64,000 nucleotides of DNA from Eriocheir sinensis (GCF_024679095.1 NC_066567.1:8353314-8417313), one strand, 5' to 3'. Shown: positions 22,160-34,440, numbered from the stretch's first letter. Numbers and translations are program-made. The notes: generated by a model from the sequence alone, not told the origin.

Positions 22160-23155
22160 CTAATCTTTTACTCGTCGCCTTGCATCATTGTAAAGTCTAA
22201 TGTTTTCGGGCGTGCTTTGGTCTTTCTTTAACCTGTAAGACAATTTTCTCTCCTTGACTGAGTGTTTAATTTCGCTATTAAACCAAGGTGGACTTTTATT
22301 AGTGTTAATTCGCTTCTCGCACAAGGGGACAAATATGTCCTGCTGAGTGAGTAAGTGATTTTTAAAGTTTAGCCAGGCGTCCTCTGCATTGCCGTCATCT
22401 GATAGTTGCATATCTATTAGTTTTCGTCGGATTTCTACGAAGTTGGCTCTTTTGAAATTGGGCACCTTAACTTTATTTTCAGTCACCGATGTTTGAGCTC
22501 TAATGTCAACGCGCACTAGTTTATGATCGCAGGAACCGAGGTGTTCTCCTACCGTGACATTACTGACTAGGTTATCTTGGGTCGCTATAACAAGGTCAAG
22601 TATGTTATTTTGTCGAGTTGGTTCAGAAACCGTTTGGCTTAGATAATTTTCCTCTAGAAATTCGATCATTCTATGGGACTCACCTTCTGTACCCGACAGT
22701 GTCGCCCAGTCGATATGGGGGAGGTTAAAGTCTCCTAGTATCAGTGAGTCGCTGTTATTAAGTGACTGCCTTAAGACGCTGTACATTTCAAGATCGCCAT
22801 CAAGTGATTGCCCCGGAGGCCTGTAAGTGACAGATATATTTAAATTGACTTTTGCAATGTTTACTCGCACGCACAAATGTTCAACGTTACTGTTTCTTGG
22901 TGTTTTGTCAGTAGGTTGCAAGTAGCTTTTGACAAAAGGGCGACACCACCCCTCTACGGTTTACACGATCATTGTTGAAGAATCTGTAGCCATCTATGTT
23001 ATATTCGGAACTTAAATCAATATTAGTGGTGTCGATAAATGTTTCGGTTATAGCAATTACGTCAAAGTTTTCTGTCAGAGCAAGACATCGCAGTTCATCA
23101 AATTTGTTTCTTAGGCTACGCGCATTGAAACTAAGGACTCTTAGGTTATCTTGAA
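22160..23155 (-). pseudogene. LINE ORF2 endonuclease region, frameshifted
   Basis: 23155-22950 reads LQDNLRVLSFNARSLRNKFD and ENFDVIAITETFID, the N-terminal APE motifs. A frame break follows near 22950. 22921-22160 then continues with VTYRPPG, SLILGDFNLPHIDWATLSG, LDLVIATQ and LGSCDHKLVRVD, which include the catalytic GDFN and SDH-like (here SCDH) motifs. Confidence 0.82.
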
Positions 23156-23218
23156 GCTTGGTAATAGAGTTACTGGAGGGTTCAATGTTACGAGTCTGTT
23201 GCGGTGTGAGGTGTCTAT

Positions 23219-24137
<919 letters not shown>

Positions 24138-24498
24138 AAACCATATCATAACAGAATATGAGAATACAAAAATAAGGAAAGGCTTCAGACAATCAAGAAA
24201 CACACACGCACACACACATACACACACACATACAAAAAAAAGAAAAAAAATACAAAACATCTGAATCAACAAATAAATAACCAGAAACAGCCATAGGGTA
24301 ACAGTAACATAATAAGAGTAATAGAGTAAGGGTAACAGAGGATTGGAAACAGAGTAATGCAATGCCCAAATACGGCTATGGCCAAGGCTCTTCGACAGTA
24401 ACGTTTGACTACTAGTACCGCAAAAACCATATAAGGAAAGGAACTCCTGGAATCGACCGGCCGGCGCGGAAAGACGACGAACGTTCATGACAAATATA

Positions 24499-24501
<3 letters not shown>

Positions 24502-24545
<44 letters not shown>

Positions 24546-24710
24546 TCAGAGCATTGCACCATCATGAGGAAGTCAGAAAAAAGCGTTGTAACCATCATCG
24601 TATAGCGTGACACCCCACAACCCACCCACCCACATATCGTACTGTTATATGTATTAGTATTAGTGTTACCGTTGTAGTAGTAATAGTAGTAGTAGTAGTA
24701 GTAGTAGTAA

Positions 24711-24751
<41 letters not shown>

Positions 24752-24767
24752 ATAGTAGTAGTAGTAA
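24502..24767. repeat. (TC)n and (TAG)n microsatellites
   Basis: (TC)n at 24502-24539 and (TAG)n with a few TAA units at 24673-24767. Confidence 0.95.
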
Positions 24768-25020
24768 TTTGGCTGTTACCATTACTATTGATGTTATTGT
24801 GATTGTTGTCACCCCCGCCATACAATGCATATTTTTTTTTAAATATATATTAGCAGCGCCACACTTCCGGTCGCCCTGTTCAACCTTGGTGCGGTGTTCG
24901 GTTAGTCACCGGCTCATGAAAAAAAGGAGGAAAAAAAGTCACTTACTGCATGAGTTTGAGGGTCATTGTGCAACTTTGTCGGAAAACATTTGGTTGCATA
25001 GAAGTAGACTCGTTAATGCA

Positions 25021-25216
25021 ACTGTCTGTCTGTATACTATCTGTCTGTCTGTCTGTCTGTCTGTACCTATCTGTCTGTCTGTCTGTACCTATATGTCTGT
25101 CTGCCTGTCTGTATCTATCTGTCTGTCTGTTTGTCTGTACCTATCTGTCTGTCTGCCTGTCTGTACCTATCTGTCTGGCCATCTGTATACCTATCTGTCT
25201 GTCTGTCTGTCTACTT
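25021..25216. repeat. (CTGT)n with CTAT interruptions
   Basis: The tetranucleotide CTGT is repeated with intercalated ACCTAT blocks. A short higher-order unit of about 32-36 bp is visible. Confidence 0.85.
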
Positions 25217-26430
25217 ATGTATATTTTATGTTATGTAGGTATGAATGTATGTATCTATTAATGTCTGTCTCTCAGTCTGTCTGCCAATGTACGTGTGTGT
25301 ATTTGTATGTATGTTTGTATGTGTATGTATTAATGCGATACGGGTGAGGGTCACATACTAAAAGATCTTGTGGGTAAGTCGATCCCTATCTGCCAAAAAC
25401 CAGGCAAGATATCCAACAGGTCCACAAAAACAAATATATAATCTAAGGAAAGGAAACATATCGATATTATTTATGTTGTAATCAAAATCTGGGTGAAAAC
25501 GTTGTAGATAAATTATGCGAGTGACCTCTGTGTTCATCTCCGTCACATTTGCCCTTGGACGCTATATATGGTGGAAGGAACCCATTAATATTACACCGAA
25601 ACTAGTGTGCCATCAGGTTATCACAGTTTACGTTCCCCTGGTTTCCCTAGGTATCCATTTATTGACCAACAGCCAGAATGGAAGGATAACAGGCTATATA
25701 GGAAATGCAGGCTCGCTGATTTCCTGGGCCGGCTAGGGACGCTATTTACAGCTCCACGGCTCATGTATTGAATAAGTCGCCTCACTTCACGAATCCCATA
25801 TCCATGAACAAGAATACATAGAAAATACGAAAGCCGTATCGGAGAATATGACGAAAATTTTATCTCTGCTGAAAAAATATCTGAAATAACAGGGAACATC
25901 GATCGGTTGATATACTTAAGGTCTAAATAAATGCCCTTTCTTTAGATCTTGGGTTGATGTATAAAGAAGGTCCCGTATCTCTTAAGAAAAATCGGGCAAG
26001 TGGCTTATTAAATTCAGTTATAGCATTAAGATTTTACGGAGAATAAAGAGAAAAAGAATTAAAAATAACACAAATCCGCGGCGTTACTATTATTGATCCG
26101 TGCACCGAGAACCTTCGAGTTACTACAGATATTAAGAAATTCCCGCATTTACGTGGGAGATCTACTTAAACGAGGCACAAAAGCCAGGTATCGTTAAACA
26201 TAGCAAGATTCAACTTAAAATAACACGAAGAGACCCTAAGACTAATAGGAATATCGGTCGTACTATAAGGCAACTATTGGTATTTAAAGGAATTATCGTA
26301 TTTTCGAGCCAAGACCAACCCAAAACAAGTAAAAAAATCAATTACTAATCAAATAATCATGATATAACGAAGAAATAACACGAAAATAACCCCAAATAAC
26401 CAGTAATACCCAACGTGACTATTGTTGTTC
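25217..26430. other. AT-rich intergenic DNA
   Basis: No gene was recognised. Near 26080-26105 and again at 26415-26445 a short motif recurs (TCCGTGCACCGAGA and TCCGCGCACCGAGA, preceded by ACTATTRTTG), a roughly 35-bp dispersed duplication. Confidence 0.4.
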
Positions 26431-26612
26431 CGCGCACCGAGACGTGGCAGGCGGCGGGTCGTTGTTGACATCAGGGGGAGAAGTGTTGCGGCGCCTCGTG
26501 TTGCTGAGACTGATTAGAGGCTGACAGGTGAGCCACGGGGGTAACGAGGCTGACAAGTGAGCCACGGGGGTAACGAGGCTGACAGGTGACCAGGTGAGGG
26601 AGTGTGTTGGGT
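26431..26612 (+). promoter_or_regulatory. Likely OST4/ZMAT5 promoter and 5' UTR exon with repeated donor sites
   Basis: A GC-rich island (GGCAGGCGGCGGGTCG onward) is followed by about three 28-30 bp units, GAGGCTGACAGGTGAGCCACGGGGGTAAC. Each has a plausible CAG/GTGAG or similar splice donor. It is the only CpG-rich stretch upstream of OST4. Its role is inferred from position and composition. Confidence 0.4.
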
Positions 26613-27513
26613 GCTGGCCGGGGAGTGTTCGTATATCCAGGTGTGTGGTGTGGGATTTACCTGTCAACCTCACCGGGCCTGGGAACACAAATGGCCTTTT
26701 TATCTCGTTACTAACTCATCTAAGTCGTGCCCATCACCTTCCTAACATTACCATTCTCAAGCCATCTCCACGACATTATATACTTTGCCCAGCCATCCCC
26801 ACCACCCTCCTACCCATCTCCATCTCCTTCCTAACTTACATGTTTACTTACTTAGAAAAAAAAAAAATGCAACGGAATGCGGAAGTTAACAGTCAGAGGG
26901 AGACACACTTAGTTACTTGCAATACTTATACCTACTTTTGTGATCCTGTGTACATTCCATACTTAACCTTCTGGCATTACAATACATGAGCTGTCTCCAC
27001 CGCCTTCCTAAACCTATTATCTTGCTGGGACAAACTGCTGTGAGACTGCTTCACCACAGACACAAAATTGTTGCAAAGCCATCCCAGTGCAGTTGCTAAG
27101 ATTTGCGGTGGTCGGCAAACCTTTGACAAACTGGAACTTAAAATTTGTTTGAAAATTTTTGGGGTACGGTAAGTCATAAATGCAGGTCACACCTAAGTAG
27201 TCCCAATATGGTTGCAAACTGATTGTATGACATTCGTATGATGAACTTCACCACAAAAGCGTGCGACATCTGTGCGATGGCCACAAGTCGCATTTTAGTT
27301 TGCCACTCGCACAAACTTCACACGAAGGCAACTATTTAGTGACTATCATTGTGACAGTTGTCATTTATTTTTGGTAAGCTGCATGCAAACTTTCTTTAGG
27401 TGATTGTGATGAACTCACAGCCACCTTAGTCGCTGAGAAATTTGCAGCTCAGGAGATGTTAGTGTAACCCCCCAAGCCACCACTATGCTTAACTCCTGCC
27501 TAATATTCCCAGG

Positions 27514-27624
27514 ATGATCTCCGACGTGCAGCTGGCGGTGTTCGTCAACATCCTGGGCGTGACGCTGTTCCTGATGGTGGTGCTGTACCATTACATTGCT
27601 GCCAACAACCCCAGGAGCCACTAG
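27514..27624 (+). CDS. OST4: OST4, oligosaccharyltransferase complex subunit 4 (36 aa)
   Basis: A complete 36-codon frame, [20 protein letters not shown] then [16 protein letters not shown], stop TAG at 27622-27624. OST4 is a tiny single-span ER membrane protein, 36-37 aa in most animals, that stabilises the oligosaccharyltransferase which adds N-glycans to nascent proteins. The transmembrane helix is residues about 8-28. A splice acceptor (TATTCCCAG, AG at 27511-27512) ends one base before the ATG, so the 5' UTR lies in an upstream exon. A donor (CCAG/GTGAGG, GT at 27642) follows 17 bases after the stop, leading to the ZMAT5 exon. It is too short for usual ORF callers. Confidence 0.93.
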   Translation: MISDVQLAVFVNILGVTLFLMVVLYHYIAANNPRSH

Positions 27625-27882
27625 CTGAGAGAGGACGCCAGGTGAGGTTGAAGCGCTACGTAATGACTGCAGCCTTTTTTTTTCTTTTTCCTTCCTCTCT
27701 CAAATAGGGGAAGGGTGGAAGGGTATCTTAAAGGTAAATATTAGTAAAGAAAATAAAGCACTGACCTGATGAATATAATGCCAAGCTTTTTCATATTGAC
27801 TCCCCTTTTCTCCCTCAGGTGGGTAGCGGTCGGGGGCAGGGAGGCAGAAGACCAAGCAACAGCACCAGTAACAGCCGCCGCC

Positions 27883-29219
27883 ATGGTGAAGCGTTACTAC
27901 TGTGACTTCTGCGACCGCGCTTACCCCTACAGCGTCGACGCGTTCAGGAAGCACCGCAACGGCCACCAACACCAGAAGCTGCGCCGCGCACACTATGACC
28001 AATTTAAAAGTATGTTCTTCGTGTCTTGATCTTGCCTCTTCTTGTTGCATATGTATGGTAGCTCTTGAAGAATAAGTAGAAAGTATCCAGTAAAGTAAAG
28101 TTCGATTATGGAGTGATTACCTGAAAGTAGAAAAGAAAGAAAATGTTGTTGAATCAGAAAATAAAAGAAAGCAAGAGTATGATAGTGTAGTGGGTAGCTA
28201 AGTGTGATGAGTTGAGACTGTGAATGTGAGAACCCAACATCTTAACACTTTTCTCCCTTTTTTAAACATTACCCTCCCTCCCTCCCTTATCAGTAGCTCC
28301 TCTACTATCTCCACCTCCCTTCCCAAGCTCACAAAACCTTTCTCTCTCATCAGGTGCACGGGAGAGATTGGAGGACGAGACTAAAAGGGAAAAGTGTCGC
28401 CGTTTTTTCTCTGGGCAGACGTGTTCCTTCGGAGATACTTGTGTGTTCTCCCACCTCACCCAGGCCGGCTCCCAGGAACTCCAGCAGCAAGGTGTGTGGT
28501 GTGTGTGTGCATGTATATGTTTGTTTTCCTTTTTTTTTCTGTGTGTGTGTGTGTGTATGTGTGAGAGGAAAAAAAAAGTTGGTGGTTACAAGGATGAAAG
28601 AGATTTGGGTTACATTGCAAAGTTCTGTTAATGTGGAGCAGAAAATCATTATATTCACGTTACATTTTAAGCTGTCGTACAATAAAAAAAAAGCTGGTGG
28701 TTGCAAGAATTAGACAGATTAAGGTTCCACTCCAAAATTTTGTTAGTATGAAGTAGAAATTCATTATAGTACTTGTGTTAATGTTACGCTGCTGTATATA
28801 GACATCACTCTGATACTAAGCCTTCAGTATATCAACCAGAATGTAGATTAAAATACACATTAACCAGGACAGTACAATAAAACCTGCTTCCATCACCAGC
28901 CTGGGAGGAGGAGGAAGAGGAGAGAAGGATGCAGCTCCCCACGCCAATTCGAGAGGGACGAGAAGTGTCCGTCGAGGCTTGGCTCAAACAGAGGGACACC
29001 CTACCTATCATGCCCTCCCTTGTACCTGACACCCTGCCTGGCCCCTCCTCCACCACCCGGGACCCTGCTTCACACTTAACCGCTGGCCCTGTCCTCATGT
29101 CCACCTCCTCCTCATCCCTGCTTTCCTCCCTGCCCAGTCTTCCCCAATCCCTTCCTCCTTCCCTCTTTCCGCCCACCATGGAATCGCTGTTGGGGGTTGA
29201 GTTTGCTAAGTGGGGGTGA
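27883..29219 (+). CDS. ZMAT5: ZMAT5, U11/U12 small nuclear ribonucleoprotein 20 kDa protein
   Basis: Coding exons are 27883-28009, 28354-28491 and 28900-29219 (TGA), joined in phase 1 at both junctions to give 194 aa. Vertebrate proteins are about 170 aa. Residues 1-30 hold a U1-C-type C2H2 zinc finger, MVKRYYCDFCDRAYPYSVDA with C7, C10, H24 and H30. Residues 57-76 hold a CCCH finger, C57-x8-C66-x5-C72-x3-H76. A Glu-rich stretch (WEEEEEERR) then leads into VSVEAWLKQRD. The C-terminus is Ser/Pro-rich and poorly conserved. The protein is part of the minor (U12-type) spliceosome. The start lies in a strong context, GCCGCCGCCATGG. The 5' UTR exon begins at 27819 after an acceptor, 195 bp beyond the OST4 stop. 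The identification is firm. Confidence 0.94.
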
Positions 29220-29446
29220 AGTTTTTTTTTTTCTTTGTCGTAAGTTTTCATTCCATTCATTGTGTTACGACTAGACAGAGAAGTGAAGGTTAAGTTTCTA
29301 TGGGAGCTGAGGTCATAAACACAAATAATATAAATGGTTTTGGTTCATTATGGGCAGCGTTTTCCATTTGTTGTTTTTGTTACTATTTGAACAGTGAGAG
29401 AGAGAGAGAGAGAGGGGTATGTATTGATGATTTACATATGAATAAA
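29220..29446 (+). other. ZMAT5 3' UTR
   Basis: T-rich start, a short (GA)n at 29395-29413, and a polyadenylation hexamer AATAAA at 29441-29446. A second AATAAA at 29575-29580 lies in a duplicated copy of the same region. Confidence 0.55.
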
Positions 29447-29705
29447 AAAAGAAATGTTAATGAGTTGTTATCCTTCCAACAAAACCTGAACTAATACCTT
29501 CTTGTTTAGCATCTTTACTCTCCCTTATGAAGCTGGATGGGCCATGAGCCTCTCCCACTCTTGACATTCATATGAATAAAAGAAGAAATGTTATTGAGTT
29601 GTTATCCTTCTAACAAAACCAGAACTGAATATTCTCGTTTAGCATCTTTACAGTTTACTCTCCTGTATGAAGCTGGATGGGCCATGAGTCTCCCCCTCTT
29701 GACGT
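29432..29705. repeat. Tandem duplication, about 135 bp, two units
   Basis: TATGAATAAAARAAGAAATG, GAGTTGTTATCCTTC and ATGAAGCTGGATGGGCCATG occur in both 29437-29570 and 29572-29705. Confidence 0.85.
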
Positions 29706-30340
29706 TCATATACTCTCTCCTCTTCTCCTCTCTTATGTTCCTCCTCCTCATATCATCCACACACTGTCTCTAGGTTATCTTTGGTCTGTCAGCTAGTCTC
29801 CTCCCTTCTACCTCTCCCTCTCTGAACTAATATACCTGACACCAATAGAAAGAAGAGTTCCATAATGACATCTGAGGTATAAATGATTAACTTGAATATA
29901 AATTGATGCTGCACTGCAATGAAATAATTAAAGGAGGTATATATACATTAATAGAGGTCTTGAAGGGAAAGTTTTGGGTCACATGAGGACGGAAGGGAGA
30001 TTGAATGAAGCCTTATCGTCTCATATAAGAATCTACTCATTAATCTTTGTTTCTGCATTACTGTTAAAAAGTATGAAGAAGAAGGAAGATCAGAATATAT
30101 AACGGTCAGAATGAGTGTAGATTATAATAGAGAATACAGGAAGGCCAAAGTTACCCTCGAATATCTCACTTTCTCTAACAACCTTATACACAAACTAATG
30201 GTAGACTAAATTAAAATCGGTACACAAATTTAGGGTAGACTTAGCTAAACCATATCACTACCTTAGGCTGTGTGGGTCATGTGGATAAGTACAAATACCA
30301 ACAGTAATGAGAGAATATAATAGTAACGGTGATATATTGA
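29706..30340. other. Intergenic AT-rich DNA
   Basis: No gene, RNA or repeat is recognised apart from a pyrimidine-rich stretch at 29706-29825. Confidence 0.4.
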
Positions 30341-30344
30341 ACCC

Positions 30345-30790
30345 TGACTTCCCTCCCCGACCCATTCTCCCTCTCTCCCCTTCTCCCACCCCTCCGCTAA
30401 CTCCCTGCCTATTCCCTCCCTTTCCCTTTCCCCTCCTATCACCCTGCCCCGCCCACCCCTTCCACTATTCCCTTGCCTCCCCCCCCTATCACCCTGCACC
30501 GCCCACCCCTTCCCCTAATCCCCTGCCTCCCCCCCTATCACCCTGCACCGCCCACCCCTTCCACTGTTCCCCGATCACCCTGCCCCGCCCAACCCTTCCC
30601 CTCATCCCCTGACTCCCCGCCCTATCACCCTGCACCGCCCACCTCTTCCCCTAATCCCCTGACTCCCCCCCTATCACCCTGCACCGCCCACCTCTTCCCC
30701 TAATCCTGTCTCCACCCCTTCCATCAATCCCCCTGCCCCTCCCTCCCCCTCACCCTGTATCACTCACCCCTTCCAATCCTCTGCTTCCCC
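30345..30790. repeat. C-rich minisatellite, 49-bp unit
   Basis: TATCACCCTGCACCGCCCAC recurs at about 30438, 30487, 30536, 30623 and 30672 (49-bp steps, one 38-bp unit). The strand is almost devoid of G. Confidence 0.85.
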
Positions 30791-30942
30791 TACCATGCCC
30801 CTACACTGCCTATAAACAAGGGCATTTAGCAAGTTGTAAGAAAGGTAGAATATCTATGGTTTCAAATAGATTTATGACATTGCGATCATTTGTTATATAT
30901 TTTTTACTGGTTCTACACTATAATTATGCAACAGGATCTCGT

Positions 30943-30982
<40 letters not shown>

Positions 30983-31440
30983 GTATAGCCCTATGTATGT
31001 ATTGCGTATATGTGTGTGCGTGTGTGTCCTCTCTCTCTCTCTCTCTCTCTCCATAGGGTCTTTGTGGTCTGGATATCTATGTAAATCCATGTATGTATGT
31101 ATATATGTATGTATGTACGTGTGTGTGTGTGTCTGAGGGGCGGAGAGGGTGAAGGGTTAACCGGCTCAAAAATATTAGGGAAAAGGATTTAACTCGACAA
31201 GGGAAGTGTTCGCTCACCTTTTTATCTCTTTCAATTCCTGGGCGAGAAATATTGGAATGAATCTGAGTCGCGCGCCCCGGCAGGCATAGGTATGGAGCCA
31301 CGGAGCCCGGGTGGAGATATTGACCTTTTTTTCCCCTCAAACCGGCGATGCACAAAAGGAATGAATGGGGAGAGCTATTACCCGGGCGCTGCTGGTGGTG
31401 GAATATATATGGTAGCAAAGGTTAACTCTCTCTCTCTCTC
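30943..31440. repeat. (TC)n tracts and unique spacer
   Basis: (TC)n at 30948-30978, 31029-31051 and 31425-31440, with (ATGT)n at 31090-31118. The GC-rich stretch 31255-31320 between them shows no gene. Confidence 0.6.
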
Positions 31441-31980
31441 AACTCAATTAGTAAAGTGATGGAAATACTGCTGCAAAGATGTTTTATTTGCGATCTAACA
31501 ACCAATTATTTTTTATGCCTTTATTTGTTTATCTATCTATCTATTTATTGGTTGTTTGTTTTCGATTACGAGGGGCATTTGTCTTCGTTGCCTCCCTCTT
31601 CCTCCTCCTCCTAATACAACCTGCCTTAGCAATTAGCAATGTACACGTGGTTGAGCCAGGTCAGGTCAGGTCAAGCTTCACCCACACAGAACAGGTGCGG
31701 CATCAAATCCCTCACCTGACCAACCTTACCTGTGACCTCACCTGACTTCACCGCAACTTAGGTCAGGGTGTGGAGGTGGGCGGGGAAGAATGGATCTGAG
31801 GGGGAAAGATAATCATGACTCAGGTTAAGAATGCGTTAGTTATTTTCATTGTTATTATTATTAACACTGAGATGAATGGAAGGGCAACAAGGGAAAAATA
31901 TGAAAATAGAACTAAGTGATGTAAACCCAAAAGCCCAATAGCCCGAAGTTGACCCCTCTTTAGGCCACTCTTCTGCACTC

Positions 31981-32098
31981 TTTTTTTTTTTTTTTATAGG
32001 GGCGGTGTTTAGCGGGCTTTATTTTTTCGCCCTTCATCTTTACTGAGAAGGCAGATGACGCCCATTAGGCCTCTTGCAGTCTCCCTATGTTCTTACTG
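31981..32098. repeat. Dispersed T-rich repeat joined to a LINE 3' tail
   Basis: A poly-T run, then GTGTTTAGCGGGCTTTATTTT, then GAGAAGGCAGATGACGCCC, then GGCCTCTTGCAGTCTCCCTATGTTCTTA. The last block equals the LINE 3' end at 38750-38787. Confidence 0.6.
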
Positions 32099-32099
32099 C

Positions 32100-32940
32100 A
32101 AAAAAAGAAAAAAAAGGAAGCAGTCCCCTCGATGACAAGGTATGGATATGAAAATTAAAAGGGACAGTGATCGTTAAGTAAGAAAAATAAAAAGGGGGCG
32201 GGTGGGGGCAAAGACAGCCAACAGGAAAAAACGAGGTAAACACGAAAAAGGAAAAGGAAAGAAATCAAAGTCGAGAAGGAAATCATGAAAAAAAGTCGAA
32301 ATATAAAAAAAAGCTGGTGCGTGTTGTGTTATGTAGTGCGTGGAATGCTCCGTCACGTCATGGAAAATAATGGTAAGTGACGTTTGGTGCGTGGAAATAC
32401 AGTCAGCACAAGCATCATTTACCCAGTTTGTGTTACTTAAATATTTTCGACTTTTCCTCCTGCCTCCCTCTCCTCCCTCTCCCTTCACAGCGGGCTGGGT
32501 AACACATTAGTCGGCGTAAAAGTGACAAGTATGGTTCGTGGGATGACAAACTTTTCACGGCAAAAGTCTGAAATATTTTGCTTCCCAGAAACTTAGTTCA
32601 TACTCTTTTCTTCTTTAAATTGAAAAAAGCTGAATGAGGTGATAGTCGAGACTGGACTAACTAAATATATCGTGGACAGAAGGGAAGAAGGGGTTTGGTT
32701 GTCACGTTGCTGATAATTTGAAAACCCTCAAGGCAACACAAGGATATGACGAGACTATAGGAGGCCTCACGCCCTACATTGACAGCTGACGTCTAAATGA
32801 AGCCCGGTTAAACGTTTGAATTAGCTTATGTACGAGAAGTCACCTAGCAAAATTATTATTATTTTATTATTTATAAGCTTATCATTAGTCTGCCAACAGT
32901 ATTATCGGCCACAGCAATCACACTCATCTCATCAGCAAAG
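32100..32940. other. Intergenic DNA upstream of the RING cluster
   Basis: AT-rich and mostly unique. No gene is supported. Confidence 0.4.
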
Positions 32941-32950
32941 CTTGTGAGTG

Positions 32951-33096
32951 GCCAATCAGTGAGGAGGGAGGAGCCCGGTGAGGAAGGATGGGGAGAAGGA
33001 CTCTAGGACAGGTAGCGGCGGCGGAGGACACTTGAAGGAGTCAGTCAGTCACTCGGCACAGGGCGTCAGAACAGCAACAGCGTCAGGGATAACACG
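32951..33096 (+). promoter_or_regulatory. Promoter and 5' UTR of RING gene 1
   Basis: A CCAAT box lies at 32952-32956 in GGCCAATCAG, with no TATA box. A TCAGTCAGTCACT initiator-like run starts at 33041, followed by a leader with CAGAACAGCAACAGCG. The same order and spacing are found before RING genes 2 and 3. Confidence 0.5.
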
Positions 33097-33185
33097 ATGG
33101 GCACGTGTCCTGTTACTGGGATGAAGGTGTGTATACCCGGGGACTGTGAGATTAGCCAGGTGGGCCTATAGCCCCTATACAAACT

Positions 33186-33224
<39 letters not shown>

Positions 33225-33699
33225 AGTTGCCGTCGCTACTCGGCCAGGCGGCGGCGCGACTGAGCCATGCAAGGCGCGGCACAGACGAATCTCACCCCTC
33301 CTCCCCTTGCAGGTCCCCCTCGAGGCCCAGGCGGAGTGCCCCGTGTGCCTGCAGGAGTATGACAAGTCCCAGGAAAGGCTCCCGCGATTCCTGCGCTGCG
33401 GACACACCTTCTGCACGGCCTGCCTCTGCCAGCTGGAGGGTCAGTGGATCCTGACGTGCCCCCTGTGCCGCACGACACACGACTGCGGCGGGAGGCTGCC
33501 CCCCACCAACCCTACTTTCCGTGGCCAGCTCAAGTACGTCGCGGAGTGGTGCGTGGAGGCGTCCCCGGAGATCTGCACGCCCTGCTCCCCGCGCCCCGCC
33601 CGCAGCTCTGTCACGCCTCAAGAGCGGCTGGCGGGCTTCCAGCTCACCTCCTTCGTGCCCCTCAACCACGTGGTGCTGGTCCTGAGCTGGATGGAGTGA
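33097..33699 (+). CDS. Small RING-finger protein, paralogue 1 (138 aa), probable E3 ubiquitin ligase
   Basis: Exon 1 is 33097-33126 (MGTCPVTGMK) and exon 2 is 33313-33699, joined in phase 0. The 186-bp intron contains a (CA)n. A C3HC4 RING occupies residues 19-62: C19-x2-C22-x16-C39-x-H41-x2-C44-x2-C47-x11-C59-x2-C62, with RCGHTFC and CPLCR. After the RING comes RLPPTNPTFRGQLK, shared with the two paralogues. The C-terminal third (Pro/Cys-rich, ending VVLVLSWME) has no recognised domain. RING proteins of this type recruit ubiquitin-conjugating E2 enzymes. The partner is unknown. N-terminal Met-Gly plus Cys4 could be lipidated, but the myristoylation context is weak. Identity beyond RING is not resolved. 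Confidence 0.85.
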
Positions 33700-34440
33700 C
33701 GGCGGGAGCGAAGGTGTGGTAAAGAGGCAATGGTCGGGATGCTGGTGGTTGCCTGTTTTGATGGTGTGGGGGGCAGGAGGGTGTGCGCGCGCGCGCGCGT
33801 GTGTGTGTGTTTGTGTGTGTGTGTGTTTGTATCCAATGAAAATCATTCTGGATGAGATGTCCGAGTCAAAGTTATTTAGTTTACAAGTAAAGATTATTTT
33901 CTAAGAAAATACTTTTGTTTTACATTTCCTTTCATATTCTGCTTTTAATAATGATAATAATAACAATAACAATAATAATATGACAGTAAAATAATGTTAA
34001 GGCTCAACCGTAGCTTTGAGAATGTACTTAAGATAAGTGGCGAGAGGTTCACTGGATGTGATGGATTAACAGCAATATACATTATGATGACTCACGACAC
34101 TACTGGCAGTGTGAGCCGGAGGCTGGAGTAGCTTACGCTACTGACAGCACGACCTCACCTGGGCATGGTGCAGGGAGGGGCCGTGGCGGTGACGGGCTGG
34201 TGATTGATAGGGACATGTTACGCAGACGACCATGAGTTACTGACAACACACCAGCCCACAGGCGTTGAGGTCACTGATGCTTACCTAGCCTGACCAGCCT
34301 AGAGGTCGACTGGAGCTTACTAGGAATACATCGTAATACATCGAAGAAAAAATATCCAAAATCATTACTATCATTCTCATTCTATTATCGGTCACGGCTA
34401 TCACTTGCTTCTTGTTCAGACACTTAAACTGCCAGGCCTG
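33700..34440. other. Spacer between RING genes 1 and 2
   Basis: A (GC)n(GT)n run at 33784-33829 lies in the probable 3' UTR of gene 1. AT-rich DNA with (AAT)-type repeats follows at 33945-33980. The 34250-34320 stretch resembles 36655-36735 (GTTGAGGTCRCTGA and GACC-rich), suggesting upstream DNA was duplicated with the genes. Confidence 0.45.

Noticed and set aside
25621..25899. 92-codon minus-strand frame
   Set aside because: No recognisable motif and no conserved start or splice signals.
31479..31745. 88-codon frame with a hydrophobic, signal-peptide-like stretch
   Set aside because: It runs into the AGGTC repeat, has no recognisable mature part and no supporting splice or promoter signals; probably chance.
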